Below are positions 50,856 through 58,657 of a stretch of 64,000 nt of DNA, one piece after another. Numbering within the stretch: position 1 is the stretch's first letter; every line of letters starts with the position of its first letter. Both the position numbers and the translations under genes were made by a program. The notes beneath the pieces are model-generated. The model was not told where the DNA came from. It saw nothing but the letters and a program-made list of their open reading frames with translations, and did no database searches. Source of the stretch: Anaerolineales bacterium (GTDB lineage: Bacteria > Chloroflexota > Anaerolineae > Anaerolineales > Villigracilaceae); assembly GCA_030583925.1 (NCBI GenBank), contig CP129482.1, positions 2,232,001 to 2,296,000 on the forward strand, given 5' to 3'.

Positions 50856-51710
50856 CTACTTTTTCGTTTTCAACACCACTCCCGCCCCATACCCCACAAC
50901 GGACGAAAAATCTCCTGTCACATCGCCTGAGGTGGCGTGACGTAGAATTTGCACCTTGCTCGCGCCTAGGTCGCGCGAAGCCCACAACACCGCGGCGACG
51001 GCGGCATGTCCGCAGGCGAAGGCTTTGCCAGATTGCTCCGCTTCAAAAATGGATTCTGGCTCGAACGACTCGAATCGCTTGAGCATCTCGGCGTCGAGCA
51101 TGTTGGCGGTAGTTTGGTCGTAGAAGTGGGAGAGATCAGTGGAGGCGACAAGCAACGCGTTTTTGTCTTTCAACACATTCGCCAACGCATGACCTAATTT
51201 TTTCGCCACATCCATTTCTTGCGCACGAATCATGATGGGCAATAACTTGTAGGGGCGACCTTCACGGTCGCCCTTGCCTCCACCCAACGCGCGTTGCAAG
51301 AATGGCAATTCAATTTCCAGCGAATGTTCCTTATCCTTATAAACGGGCGTGATGGGAATTTCGAGATGCGACGACAACTCAGCCAACGCGGCTTTGTCCA
51401 CTTCGATGTTGCCGAGCGGAGTGCCGTATGCGTCGTGTGCGGTGGTCAGCAACGGGTAATTCGATAAATTATGAAAAGGAGAAATCACCGCGACCAGATC
51501 AGGTTGCAAGCCGCGGACGGCGGCGAAGGCGTATCCTGCCACCGCGCCTGAATAGCGATGCCCTGCGTGCGGCGCGATGATCGCCACCACCTCCCCACTC
51601 AGCGCGGGCAGTTGCGCTTCGTCTAAAAATTTATCAACAACACGAGCCAACGTTTTTTCATTCCCCTCATACCAAGTCCCAGCGATGGGCGACAGTCGCA
51701 CGTCAAGCAT
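50856..51710 (-). CDS. amrB: MEMO1-like AmmeMemoRadiSam system protein B
   Basis: A 284-residue protein of the MEMO/AmmeMemoRadiSam B family: RLSPIAGTWYEG, IAPHAGHRYSGAVAGYAF, STDLSHFYD, CGHAAVAAVLWA. The family has a dioxygenase-like fold with metal-binding His and Asp residues; its bacterial role alongside AmrA and the radical SAM protein is not settled. A family A element (51249-51274) codes GDREGRPY within a loop. Its start overlaps the Nudix gene's end by 8 bases. No AmrA or radical SAM gene is adjacent. Confidence 0.9.
   Translation of the reverse strand: MLDVRLSPIAGTWYEGNEKTLARVVDKFLDEAQLPALSGEVVAIIAPHAGHRYSGAVAGYAFAAVRGLQPDLVAVISPFHNLSNYPLLTTAHDAYGTPLGNIEVDKAALAELSSHLEIPITPVYKDKEHSLEIELPFLQRALGGGKGDREGRPYKLLPIMIRAQEMDVAKKLGHALANVLKDKNALLVASTDLSHFYDQTTANMLDAEMLKRFESFEPESIFEAEQSGKAFACGHAAVAAVLWASRDLGASKVQILRHATSGDVTGDFSSVVGYGAGVVLKTKK
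51249..51274. repeat. Family A palindrome, in frame in the MEMO gene
   Basis: GTAGGGGCGACC and GGTCGCCCTTG encode GDREGRPY on the minus strand, the same peptide type as in the helicase at 25119. Confidence 0.85.
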
Positions 51711-52197
51711 AAAAAGATTCTAACGCGTTTTGCGTGGCGCGAAAAGCAAGTTGCGGCAGATTATCTTTGCCAAACCACTCAACGGCATCGGCATCATCGT
51801 CCGCGTGCATTTCGCCGCCGATCAATTCCGCCAGATAAATGATGACGAAGTCCGCGCCACGCGGATGCTCGCGCCCTGCGATGATATCGAACACCCGCGT
51901 CACGCGCACGGTGAGACCTGTCTCTTCCAAACATTCACGCTCTGCCGCTTTTGCGGGATCTTCGCCGCCGTTGACGAATCCCGCAGGCAATGTCCACAGT
52001 CCGCGATGCGGTTCGTTGACGCGCCGCACGAGCAACACGCAATCATCGCGCACGACCAACACCGCCGCGGCAACTTTCGGGTCCACAAAATGAATCCACC
52101 CGCACTGCGGGCAAACGGGTCGCACGCGCCCAAAGCGCAATTCGGGCTTCACCGACGCGCCACAACGCGGGCAGAAATTAAATTCGGAGAGTGACAT
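51703..52197 (-). CDS. Nudix hydrolase with N-terminal zinc ribbon
   Basis: A 164-residue protein. Residues 8-36 form a zinc ribbon (CPRCG, then CPQCG), as in NudC/NADH pyrophosphatase relatives. The Nudix box GFVNGGEDPAKAAERECLEETGL is complete, so it hydrolyses a nucleoside diphosphate linked to another moiety; the substrate is not known (NAD+, ADP-ribose or oxidised nucleotides are all possible). It overlaps the MEMO gene by 8 bases. A family A hairpin lies just upstream. Confidence 0.9.
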   Translation of the reverse strand: MSLSEFNFCPRCGASVKPELRFGRVRPVCPQCGWIHFVDPKVAAAVLVVRDDCVLLVRRVNEPHRGLWTLPAGFVNGGEDPAKAAERECLEETGLTVRVTRVFDIIAGREHPRGADFVIIYLAELIGGEMHADDDADAVEWFGKDNLPQLAFRATQNALESFYA

Positions 52198-52205
52198 AAA
52201 ATATT

Positions 52206-52234
52206 GTAGGGGCGACTCGGCGAGTCGCCCCTAC
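52206..52234. repeat. Family A palindrome between genes
   Basis: GTAGGGGCGACT, CGGCG, AGTCGCCCCTAC. Perfect hairpin between the anti-sigma and Nudix genes. Confidence 0.85.
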
Positions 52235-52237
52235 GTG

Positions 52238-52945
52238 TTATTTCCAACGATTGGCGGAACTTCGACGCAATAACGCCATCAATGACACGCCGACGAGCGC
52301 CACAACCGCAAACGCCGTTTGCCACACGGATGGGATCAACGGCGCGGGACGCGGCGATTCACTTGCAACTTGCGTTTGATCCAAACCCTCAGCATTTCCC
52401 GTCTCCCCAATTTTTGTCATCGGCGTTTCGGCGACGCGGGCAGAATCTTCCGATGGAGGCATGGCAGTTGCAAGCGGCGCGAGGCTCGAGGCTGATTCGA
52501 GGGGAGCTTCGGTTGCTGGCGCTTCGGTTGCGGCGGCTTCCATTATTGGCGCTTGTTGAGCAAATGCTGGAGCCTCTGTCGCGGCGGCTCCGCCAAAGCC
52601 AAACGCGGGCGCTTGTGCTAGTTGCGGAGCGAGGGCATTTATGCCGAATGTGAAAAAGAACAACAATGTGGCAACGACCGTCGCAAATCGAAACGCGGGA
52701 TAGGCACGCGGCAACGGTGGATTGAGTCCTACCATTTTGCGCGTGAGGGTGAAGTTGCGCGGGGCGCGTCGCTTGGGCAGTTGGCGGAGTAACGTTCGGG
52801 CGGCGCGTAAATCGTCCAGGGTCGAGGCAAGTTGCCCGTCGGATTTGAGGCGTGTTTCCAAGCGCGCTGAATCGGATGGAGTCAGTTGTCCATCCAAATA
52901 AGCAGAGAGAAGTTCGAGGTCACGTTGATTCATTGAGCCATTCAC
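52238..52945 (-). CDS. Anti-sigma factor, membrane-bound
   Basis: A 235-residue protein that overlaps the sigma gene by 4 bases (GTGA). The N-terminal helical part (LELLSAYLDGQLTPSDSARLETRLKSDGQLASTLDDL) is the anti-sigma (zf-HC2-like but without its cysteines) domain that binds the sigma factor. A membrane helix (FATVVATLLFFFTFGINALA) is followed by an Ala/Pro/Glu-rich exported region and a second hydrophobic segment near the end. Release by regulated proteolysis is probable (family knowledge). Confidence 0.85.
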   Translation of the reverse strand: MNGSMNQRDLELLSAYLDGQLTPSDSARLETRLKSDGQLASTLDDLRAARTLLRQLPKRRAPRNFTLTRKMVGLNPPLPRAYPAFRFATVVATLLFFFTFGINALAPQLAQAPAFGFGGAAATEAPAFAQQAPIMEAAATEAPATEAPLESASSLAPLATAMPPSEDSARVAETPMTKIGETGNAEGLDQTQVASESPRPAPLIPSVWQTAFAVVALVGVSLMALLRRSSANRWK

Positions 52946-53562
52946 TTCGACGCGCTCAGTGCAGCGCCCTCATCCAGACGATAGGACGCGGGCAAAAGTT
53001 CCGCGAAGCCTTGCAGGCACTCACGTAATCTTAAGCGTGCGCGGGCGAGGCGACTCTTGATGGTGCCGAGCGGAACGCGGATGGCGGCGGCGACTTCGGT
53101 GTAGTCCATGCCTTGAATATCTGCCATCACGACGACGGTTTTGAAATCGAGCGGAAGATTATCGAGGCAGTGTTGAATGGCGTGTTCGACTTCGTCGGCT
53201 TCGGCTTGTTGAGCGGGAGTCATGTTCGGGTCGGCAAGCCACTTGGGCGAATCCATTTCTTCGCCGTCGTTGGCGTCGGGTTCGAGCGGAGTTGTGGGTC
53301 GGCGTTTTTGTCGGCGCAGTTCGTCGTAGCACGCGTTGGTGACGGTGCGCATGAGCCATGCTTTGAACGAGCCGCCGCGAAAGGATGAAATGCTTTTGAA
53401 CGCGGAGATGAACGCCTCTTGCGAGGCGTCGGCGGCTTGGTCTTCGTCGCCGAGAATGCGGAGCGCGGTGTTGAACACGCTGTCTTGATAATGCAAGACG
53501 AGCGTGTTGAAGGCGTCGAGGTTGCCGTTTTGTGCGTCGGTGATGAGGGCTTGTTCGTTCAT
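52942..53562 (-). CDS. ECF RNA polymerase sigma factor
   Basis: A 206-residue sigma-70 family factor. Region 2 has YQDSVFNTALRILGDEDQAADASQEAFISAFKSISSFRGGSFKAWLMRTVTNACYDELRR. Region 4 has LPLDFKTVVVMADIQGMDYTEVAAAIRVPLGTIKSRLARARLRLRE. An acidic linker separates them. The anti-sigma factor is translationally coupled downstream. It has no region 1 or 3, as expected for ECF type. It is likely autoregulated, but no matching -35/-10 signal is clear. Confidence 0.93.
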   Translation of the reverse strand: MNEQALITDAQNGNLDAFNTLVLHYQDSVFNTALRILGDEDQAADASQEAFISAFKSISSFRGGSFKAWLMRTVTNACYDELRRQKRRPTTPLEPDANDGEEMDSPKWLADPNMTPAQQAEADEVEHAIQHCLDNLPLDFKTVVVMADIQGMDYTEVAAAIRVPLGTIKSRLARARLRLRECLQGFAELLPASYRLDEGAALSASK

Positions 53563-53691
53563 ACGATTTGCGATTTCAGATTTACGATTTACGAAGTTGT
53601 CGAAGGTATTTTATCACTGGGGGAAATTAACCGCTAAGAACGCAAAGAACTCAAAGTTTTTTTCTTAGCGCGCTTCGCGACTTTTGCGGTT
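53563..53691. repeat. Short palindromes between sigma and DUF3054 genes
   Basis: CGATTTGCGATTTCAGATTTACGA tandem motifs (53565-53592) and the palindrome AACCGCTAAGAACGCAAAG with its partner CTTTTGCGGTT (53630-53691). The latter covers the last codons of the DUF3054 gene. Confidence 0.6.
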
Positions 53692-54051
53692 CAAAAGAAA
53701 ATAAATTCCCCGCCAAAGGACCATCCCCAATGCGGATGTGCCAGCGAGGACAGTTGCAAAAATTGGAATCACAACCGAGTTGTAATAGATTGCGCGTAAA
53801 AGCGCCGCTAACGGCGCGGCGAAGAGCATTACCAACGCGGGTCGCCAGAGTTGTTTTGGGTTGGACGTGACTTCGGTTTGAAAGAGTCCGAACCACGGGG
53901 CAAGCAGAAACCACGCAAAGGTCAGCGGCACGTCGGCGGCAAGGAAGCGAGGAATCACAGCCGAGCCTGTCTCGCCGTGAAAAGCAAAACCGAAGAAGGT
54001 CACAATGGCAATCGCAAGAACGTCACAAAGGTAAAGGATTCGTTTCGACAT
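53665..54051 (-). CDS. DUF3054 membrane protein
   Basis: A 128-residue protein with four membrane helices and the family's features: an N-terminal LYLCDVLAIAIVTFFGF, then PRFLAADVPLTFAWFLLAPWFGLF, RAIYYNSVVIPIFATVLAGTSALGMVLWRGIYFLL. The function of DUF3054 is unknown. Its C-terminal residues (LNRKSREAR) lie in a palindromic repeat. It starts 3 bp after the stop of the L7/L12-like gene, so the two are co-transcribed. Confidence 0.85.
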   Translation of the reverse strand: MSKRILYLCDVLAIAIVTFFGFAFHGETGSAVIPRFLAADVPLTFAWFLLAPWFGLFQTEVTSNPKQLWRPALVMLFAAPLAALLRAIYYNSVVIPIFATVLAGTSALGMVLWRGIYFLLNRKSREAR

Positions 54052-54054
54052 GAT

Positions 54055-54537
54055 CTATACACTCAATACAAAAACTAAAATTGCCAACCCGCAGACGACC
54101 ATCGCCACAATTGCGACGAAGAGCGCCACAGCGCGCCTGCGATTTCCATCATCCTCCGCGAACGGGTCGGCGCCGATCGCCGATTCGTAAGGCATGTTTC
54201 TGGATGAGTCGCGCGGCATGGTCGCTTCGATGCGTTGCACCGCATCCAGCGCTTCTTTCAGCCCCACGCCATATTCTTCGCGATAGATCTTGACCGCGTC
54301 GATCTTTTTGCCTTTGGTTAGCAACGACCTGATCTTGCTTTCGAGAACGGGGTTATCGTAACTGCGGACATCTGCTGGCGGCTTGATCGCTTCGTTCCGC
54401 GCCAACATCTCAACTGCCCGTTTCGCCTCCGCGAGACCGACTCCCGTCGCTTCGTGATAAACCTTGATCGCCATAAGGATTTGATCCGCTTCGATCAATT
54501 CGTGAATCTGTTGGGCTTGGTGAGGTTGTAAGTTTGG
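54055..54537 (-). CDS. Protein with two L7/L12-CTD-like repeats and a membrane anchor
   Basis: About 160 residues from ATG 54537, with AAGGA about 9 bases upstream. Residues about 6-50 and 68-105 are two copies of a 40-residue helix pair: IHELIEADQILMAIKVYHEATGVGLAEAKRAVE and IRSLLTKGKKIDAVKIYREEYGVGLKEALDAVQ. The pattern resembles the C-terminal domain of ribosomal protein L7/L12. The last 25 residues are a membrane helix. An acidic linker lies before it. The role is unknown; it may bind translation or protein-protein partners at the membrane. Confidence 0.78.
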   Translation of the reverse strand, partial: PNLQPHQAQQIHELIEADQILMAIKVYHEATGVGLAEAKRAVEMLARNEAIKPPADVRSYDNPVLESKIRSLLTKGKKIDAVKIYREEYGVGLKEALDAVQRIEATMPRDSSRNMPYESAIGADPFAEDDGNRRRAVALFVAIVAMVVCGLAILVFVLSV

Positions 54538-54563
54538 CATGAGAATTTTCCTTTGAAACATAT

Positions 54564-54592
54564 GTAGGGGCAGGTCTCAGACCTGCCCCTAC
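54564..54592. repeat. Family A palindrome between genes
   Basis: GTAGGGGCAGGTCTCAGACCTGCCCCTAC is not written out further; arms of 13-14 bases pair perfectly. It lies between lysS and the L7/L12-like gene. Confidence 0.85.
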
Positions 54593-54599
54593 AAAACCA

Positions 54600-56117
54600 T
54601 TATTCTTCTTTCCGCAGTGCAGGGAACAACAACACCTCGCGGATGGAATGTTTATCAAGCAATAACATCGTCAACCGATCCACGCCCATGCCGAAGCCGC
54701 CGTTGGGAGGCATTCCATAGCGCATAGCGCGCAGATAATCCTCATCGAGCGGATGTTTCTCCTCGTCGTCCGCCGCGTAGTCGCGTCCCATTTCGAGGAA
54801 GCGGGATTCCTGATCGAGCGGATCGTTCAACTCGGTGAAGGCGTTGCACAACTCGAAGCCCGCCACGTAACCCTCGAAGCGTTCCACCGTAAGCGGATCG
54901 CCAGGGATGGACTTCGCCAGCGGCGAAATGTCACGCGGATAGTTGTACAAAAACGTCGGCTGGATCAACGTCGGTTCGAGGAATTCGCTGAGGAGGAAAT
55001 CGATCAACTTGCCGCGCGTCGCTTTCGGATCGGGAGTCTTGTTCGGGTGTTTGGCTCGAATCGCCTTGAACAACTCCTCGGCGGATTTGTGCTCGGCAAT
55101 GTCAATGCTGCTGGTTTGTTTGATGCCCTCGCGCATTTCGAGTCGCTTCCACAGTGGAGTCAAGTCAATCTCGTGTTCTTTGTATTTGACCTTCATCGTC
55201 CCAAGGACTTGTTGCGCGGTGAATGAAACCATTTGCTCGGTGAGTTCCATCACTTGCAAATAGTCCGCGTACGCCCAGTAGAACTCGAGTTGCGTAAATT
55301 CGGGATTGTGCTTGAACGAGACGCCCTCATTGCGGAAGTCACGCCCGATTTCATAGACTTTTTCCAAGTTGCCGACAAGCAATCGTTTCAAATACAACTC
55401 GAACGAAATTCTCAGATACATATCCTGTTCGAGTTCGTTGTGATGCGTTACGAACGGACGCGCCGCCGCCCCTCCATACAACGGCTGGAGGATGGGAGTC
55501 TCCACTTCGAGAAAGCCTTTGCCATCGAGAAAATCACGCAAGGCTTTGACGATCGCGGCGCGCTTGCGAAACGTCTCGCGTACTTCGGGATTCACTGCCA
55601 AGTCGGCATAGCGTTGACGCGCGCGCAATTCGGGATGCTCGAGCGCGGCATGGCGGACAATTGTCCCGTCTTCGAGAGTCTCGTCCTTCGCGGCGGGTAG
55701 CGGACTCACCGCCTTGGCGAGCAGATGAAAGTCGTGGACGTGAAGCGTGACCTCGCCGCTTTTCGTGCGGAACATCACGCCCTCGGCTTGAATGAAGTCG
55801 CCGAGGTCGAACATCTTGTTGAAGAAATCCAATTTCTCCTTGCCCACCTCGTTGGCACGGAGAAATAGTTGCACTTTGCCCGCGCCGTCTTCGATGTGCG
55901 CGAACGAAATTTTTCCCATCGTCCGCATCGCGCGGATGCGACCCGCAAGGATCGCTTTGACTTCCTTGTTTTCCTTCTCAGCAGATTCAAATTCAGCGAT
56001 CGCTTCGGCGCTGAGATGCGTCCGCTTGGCGCGCGTTGGGAACGGCTCCACGCCCTCGGCGCGTAAGTCTTCAAGTTTTTGCAAACGGATTTTTTCGAGT
56101 GGTGTGTAATCGGTCAT
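54600..56117 (-). CDS. lysS: Lysyl-tRNA synthetase (class II)
   Basis: About 505 residues from ATG 56117 (MTDYTPLEKIRLQKLEDLRAEG); the longer frame runs into a family C palindrome. The OB-fold anticodon-binding domain (about 50-160) is followed by a class II core: VETPILQPLYGGAAARPF, motif 2 FRNEGVSFKHNPEFTQLE, and motif 3 GFGMGVDRLTMLLLD. The length and motifs are standard. It lies 151 bp after greA with a terminator between, so it probably has its own promoter in or near the palindrome. Confidence 0.96.
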   Translation of the reverse strand: MTDYTPLEKIRLQKLEDLRAEGVEPFPTRAKRTHLSAEAIAEFESAEKENKEVKAILAGRIRAMRTMGKISFAHIEDGAGKVQLFLRANEVGKEKLDFFNKMFDLGDFIQAEGVMFRTKSGEVTLHVHDFHLLAKAVSPLPAAKDETLEDGTIVRHAALEHPELRARQRYADLAVNPEVRETFRKRAAIVKALRDFLDGKGFLEVETPILQPLYGGAAARPFVTHHNELEQDMYLRISFELYLKRLLVGNLEKVYEIGRDFRNEGVSFKHNPEFTQLEFYWAYADYLQVMELTEQMVSFTAQQVLGTMKVKYKEHEIDLTPLWKRLEMREGIKQTSSIDIAEHKSAEELFKAIRAKHPNKTPDPKATRGKLIDFLLSEFLEPTLIQPTFLYNYPRDISPLAKSIPGDPLTVERFEGYVAGFELCNAFTELNDPLDQESRFLEMGRDYAADDEEKHPLDEDYLRAMRYGMPPNGGFGMGVDRLTMLLLDKHSIREVLLFPALRKEE

Positions 56118-56132
56118 ATTCAATGCTCCCAA

Positions 56133-56208
56133 ATGTCGTTGCGAGTCTTCGAGAAGCAATCTCCTCAATGCCAAAAGATTGCTTCGCAACTTACGCTCGC
56201 AATGACAT
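56133..56208. repeat. Family C palindrome before lysS
   Basis: ATGTCGTTGCGAG, GAAGCAATCTCC, AGATTGCTTCGC and GCTCGCAATGACAT; similar to 43641-43733. It occupies the lysS upstream region. Confidence 0.8.
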
Positions 56209-56220
56209 GAAGTCCAAACA

Positions 56221-56243
56221 AAAACCCCGCGAAAGACGCGGGG
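56221..56243 (-). terminator. Terminator of greA
   Basis: On the minus strand: GCCCCGCG, TCTTT, CGCGGGG, then TTTTTG. It separates greA from lysS. Confidence 0.8.
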
Positions 56244-56268
56244 CATTGTGTTTCTGTCGCTCCTGAGT

Positions 56269-56736
56269 CTATCCGACTTTCAGGATTTTAACATTATATG
56301 TGCCGCCAGGCGTCTCGACTTTAACGATCTCGCCGACCTTGCGATTCAGAATGGCTTTGCCGATGGGCGACTCGTTCGAGATCTTTCCCTCGCGCGGGTT
56401 GGCTTCCGCCGCGCCCACGATGGTAAACGTCTCCGCCTCGAAGTTGCCTTCCTTGATAGTCACCTTCGATCCGAGATGCACCACATCGCCCTTCTTCTTG
56501 CCGTTATCCTCGATGATCTTCGCGGTGGCAAGCAACAGGTCGAGTTCCTGAATGCGCCCCTCCACGAAAGCCTGCTCATTCTTAGCGGCTTCGTATTCGG
56601 CATTTTCAATTAATTCCCCACCTTCCATGGCTTCATGCAGACGATTGGCGACTTCCTGCCTTTTGGCGGTTCGGAGAAAATCCAACTCGTCCTGAAGCTT
56701 TTGGTAACCTTCTTTGGTTAAAAAGTTGTTAGGCAT
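56269..56736 (-). CDS. greA: Transcription elongation factor GreA
   Basis: A 155-residue protein with the N-terminal coiled-coil (LTKEGYQKLQDELDFLRTAKRQEVANRLHEAMEGGELIENAEYEAAKNEQAFVEGRI, tip acidic residues DLIENAEY-like) and the C-terminal FKBP-like domain ending ESPIGKAILNRKVGEIVKVETPGGTYNVKIL. It induces transcript cleavage in backtracked RNA polymerase. Length is typical. It is monocistronic with a clear terminator. No Shine-Dalgarno sequence was judged. Confidence 0.95.
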   Translation of the reverse strand: MPNNFLTKEGYQKLQDELDFLRTAKRQEVANRLHEAMEGGELIENAEYEAAKNEQAFVEGRIQELDLLLATAKIIEDNGKKKGDVVHLGSKVTIKEGNFEAETFTIVGAAEANPREGKISNESPIGKAILNRKVGEIVKVETPGGTYNVKILKVG

Positions 56737-56870
56737 CTTTACTTCCTGCTAATAAGAATTTTGTCCCGCACCGCGGGACAAAGCAAGGGAGAGCCGATAA
56801 GTTGTCGTTTCCCAAAAAGCGGGCATACTATATCACGGTTTTTTGGTCAATACAAGAGACTTGTAACCTG

Positions 56871-57605
56871 TCAATTCAATTGAAATAATCGGATTCCCTG
56901 CCGCTCAGCCCAGTAATTTCGGATGGATTCACTCACCTTTTCGGGGGTGTCGAAACGCTCGCCCAGCGCGGGAAATTGGGATGTATAGGACAGAGCCGCT
57001 TCGATCCAACGGGGGAGGCTGGCTTCAGTTATCCTGACAGTTGACTCAGCCATCCCTGCCGCCTTCGCGGCTAACTCGTGAGGCTTATAGCACCAATACG
57101 GAACGTCAATGTCATAACGGAGTGGTCTGCCCAAAAGTTCCGCCGCGCGCCGCACGAGGACGTGGTCCACGTGTGAACCAAGCCCAAGTTGGCAAACCAG
57201 CACGTCGTCGGGAAAGAGGCGGGCAGAGATCGCCTCCGCAATTTGGCGCGGGTAGTCCGCATCCGCCTTGTGAGGCGGCACGGAGATGTTCGAGTATAGC
57301 CACCGCTCCTTTTCGTCGCGGCGGTAGATGCAATCCAAAAAGTCGAAGTGAACCGCCTTCGCGCCGACGATGGACGCGGCTAGCGTGTCCTCCTCCCGCC
57401 GTTTGCGAACCGTTTCCTCCGCCGACGAAAATCCCCAAACCCGATGGAGCATTTTCGCAAAGCGGGAATACTTGTCCAAGTGCGGGTCGCCGCACATGAA
57501 CGTCCAAATTTCGACGGGAATTCCAGATTGGGTTTGCTCGTAGATCAAGCCGCCCGCCGAAAAGACCGCGTCGTCGAGGTGAGGGGAAAGGTAAATCCAT
57601 CGCAT
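56871..57605 (-). CDS. PIG-L/LmbE-type N-deacetylase
   Basis: About 244 residues from ATG 57605 (MRWIYLSPHLDDAVFSAGG); the ATG is preceded by no clear Shine-Dalgarno sequence. The metal-binding motif PHLDD and the downstream GSHVDHVLV (His-x-x-His) are intact, giving a zinc-dependent amidase that removes acetyl from N-acetylglucosamine-type sugars or other amides. GFSSAEETVRKRREEDTLAAS follows the family. The natural substrate cannot be told; no glycolipid-synthesis gene is adjacent. Confidence 0.88.
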   Translation of the reverse strand: MRWIYLSPHLDDAVFSAGGLIYEQTQSGIPVEIWTFMCGDPHLDKYSRFAKMLHRVWGFSSAEETVRKRREEDTLAASIVGAKAVHFDFLDCIYRRDEKERWLYSNISVPPHKADADYPRQIAEAISARLFPDDVLVCQLGLGSHVDHVLVRRAAELLGRPLRYDIDVPYWCYKPHELAAKAAGMAESTVRITEASLPRWIEAALSYTSQFPALGERFDTPEKVSESIRNYWAERQGIRLFQLN

Positions 57606-57624
57606 GGGATAATTTAACCACAAA

Positions 57625-57676
57625 GTGCGTCGCACCAATAGGGATAGCTCCTTCTGCCGTTTAGGGTGCGACGCAC
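57625..57676. repeat. Family B palindrome (GTGCGTCGCAC)
   Basis: GTGCGTCGCAC (57625-57635) and GTGCGACGCAC (57666-57676), as at 34471-34523. It lies in the divergent region before the PilZ gene. Confidence 0.8.
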
Positions 57677-57750
57677 ACGGAAATTTACGTTGTATTTTTA
57701 AGATGCGAGTGCAATAGATTTATTCGGCTTGTTCATGTAAACTTTCCCCC

Positions 57751-58134
57751 ATGCAAGAGAGACGAAAACAACCCCGCAAAAATTTGATGTCGTATTCGCA
57801 AGTCTTCGACCTGTACGAAGGCAGGCTTGTCGGCTATCTCGGCGACTTGAATTTGCTCGGCGCCATGGTCATCGGCGACCAACCCATGGATGTCGGCAAA
57901 AAAATGACCGCCTCGATCCAACTGCCCGAACTGCCGAACATCACCGCCACTCGAATGGCTCTGCCTGTGCGCGTGGCGTGGTGCCAACCCGACCTCAGCC
58001 CTGAATACCTCAACATCGGGCTCGAGTTCGAACTCGTCACCGACGAGCAAAAACGAATTATCGAGGCGGTGATCGAAAATTACGAGTTCCGCCGCGAATC
58101 GCCCAACTACCCGCCAAGACCTGAAGTGGGGTAA
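57751..58134 (+). CDS. PilZ-domain c-di-GMP-binding protein
   Basis: A 127-residue single PilZ domain. The c-di-GMP motif is present as RRKQPRK at the N-terminus and GDLNLLGAMV (D-x-N-x-x-G, a variant of D/N-x-S-x-x-G) about 25 residues later. Such proteins change conformation on c-di-GMP binding and act on motility or secretion partners. The HD-GYP phosphodiesterase at 16156 could set its ligand level. It is a single gene ended by a terminator. Confidence 0.85.
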   Translation: MQERRKQPRKNLMSYSQVFDLYEGRLVGYLGDLNLLGAMVIGDQPMDVGKKMTASIQLPELPNITATRMALPVRVAWCQPDLSPEYLNIGLEFELVTDEQKRIIEAVIENYEFRRESPNYPPRPEVG

Positions 58135-58149
58135 GTTCCACTGCAGACG

Positions 58150-58175
58150 CCGCCTCAACGCCGAGGCGGTTTTTT
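58150..58175 (+). terminator. Terminator of the PilZ gene
   Basis: CCGCCTC, AACGCC, GAGGCGG and a T run. Confidence 0.85.
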
Positions 58176-58235
58176 GTATGGGGAATTTGGATAACCAAAG
58201 ACAAAACTCAGTGTTTCGACTATTGAAATTAAGCC

Positions 58236-58241
58236 TATAAT
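58236..58241 (+). promoter_or_regulatory. -10 box of the EACC1-caspase pair
   Basis: TATAAT lies 47 bases before the ATG at 58289; no good -35 hexamer is seen. A normal Shine-Dalgarno sequence AAGGTGGAG precedes the gene. Confidence 0.4.
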
Positions 58242-58288
58242 TGGGGCATCGTGTCTCTGGAAGCAAGACCTAAAAAGGTGGAGCCAAC

Positions 58289-58657
58289 ATGACGACAGAC
58301 GAATCAATCAAATTTGAGATCGAAGTCCAGTCGAAGGATACAAGCGTAGAGGACCTGGACTTGATGACCCGCAACCTGTTACAGGAGTTGCGGGAAGCCG
58401 ATCACGTGTCGGCGGAATTGACATCCGTCGGGAGCGCGCCGAAGGGAAGCAAAGGCGATGCGGTAACCGTCGGGATGCTGGCGCTCGAAGTCCTGCCCAC
58501 AGCAGTTCCCAGCTTGATTACCATGGTACAAGCCTGGGTCATGCGCGGACAGGGACGCACGGTGAAGTTCAAAGGCAAGGGGTTTGAATTCGAAGGCTCG
58601 CCCGAGGATTTTGAGAAATTTCTCTCTACCCTCCAAAAAACGAAGAAGAAAAAATGA
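58289..58657 (+). CDS. EACC1-type small protein (effector-associated constant component)
   Basis: A 122-residue protein. Pattern: FEIEVQSKDTSVEDLDLMTRNLLQELREADHVSAEL, then a hydrophobic helix AVTVGMLALEVLPTAVPSLITMVQAWV, then VKFKGKGFEFEGSPEDFEKFLSTL and a basic tail. This is the layout of the EACC1 domain, a constant partner of caspase- and NTPase-type conflict systems. Its stop overlaps the caspase start (ATGA), giving coupled synthesis of a likely adaptor and the effector. It has its own Shine-Dalgarno sequence. The assignment is by eye. Confidence 0.82.
   Translation: MTTDESIKFEIEVQSKDTSVEDLDLMTRNLLQELREADHVSAELTSVGSAPKGSKGDAVTVGMLALEVLPTAVPSLITMVQAWVMRGQGRTVKFKGKGFEFEGSPEDFEKFLSTLQKTKKKK

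Noticed and set aside
50856..51710. Extradiol dioxygenase
   Set aside because: The sequence matches the MEMO/AmrB family better; the similar fold explains the resemblance.
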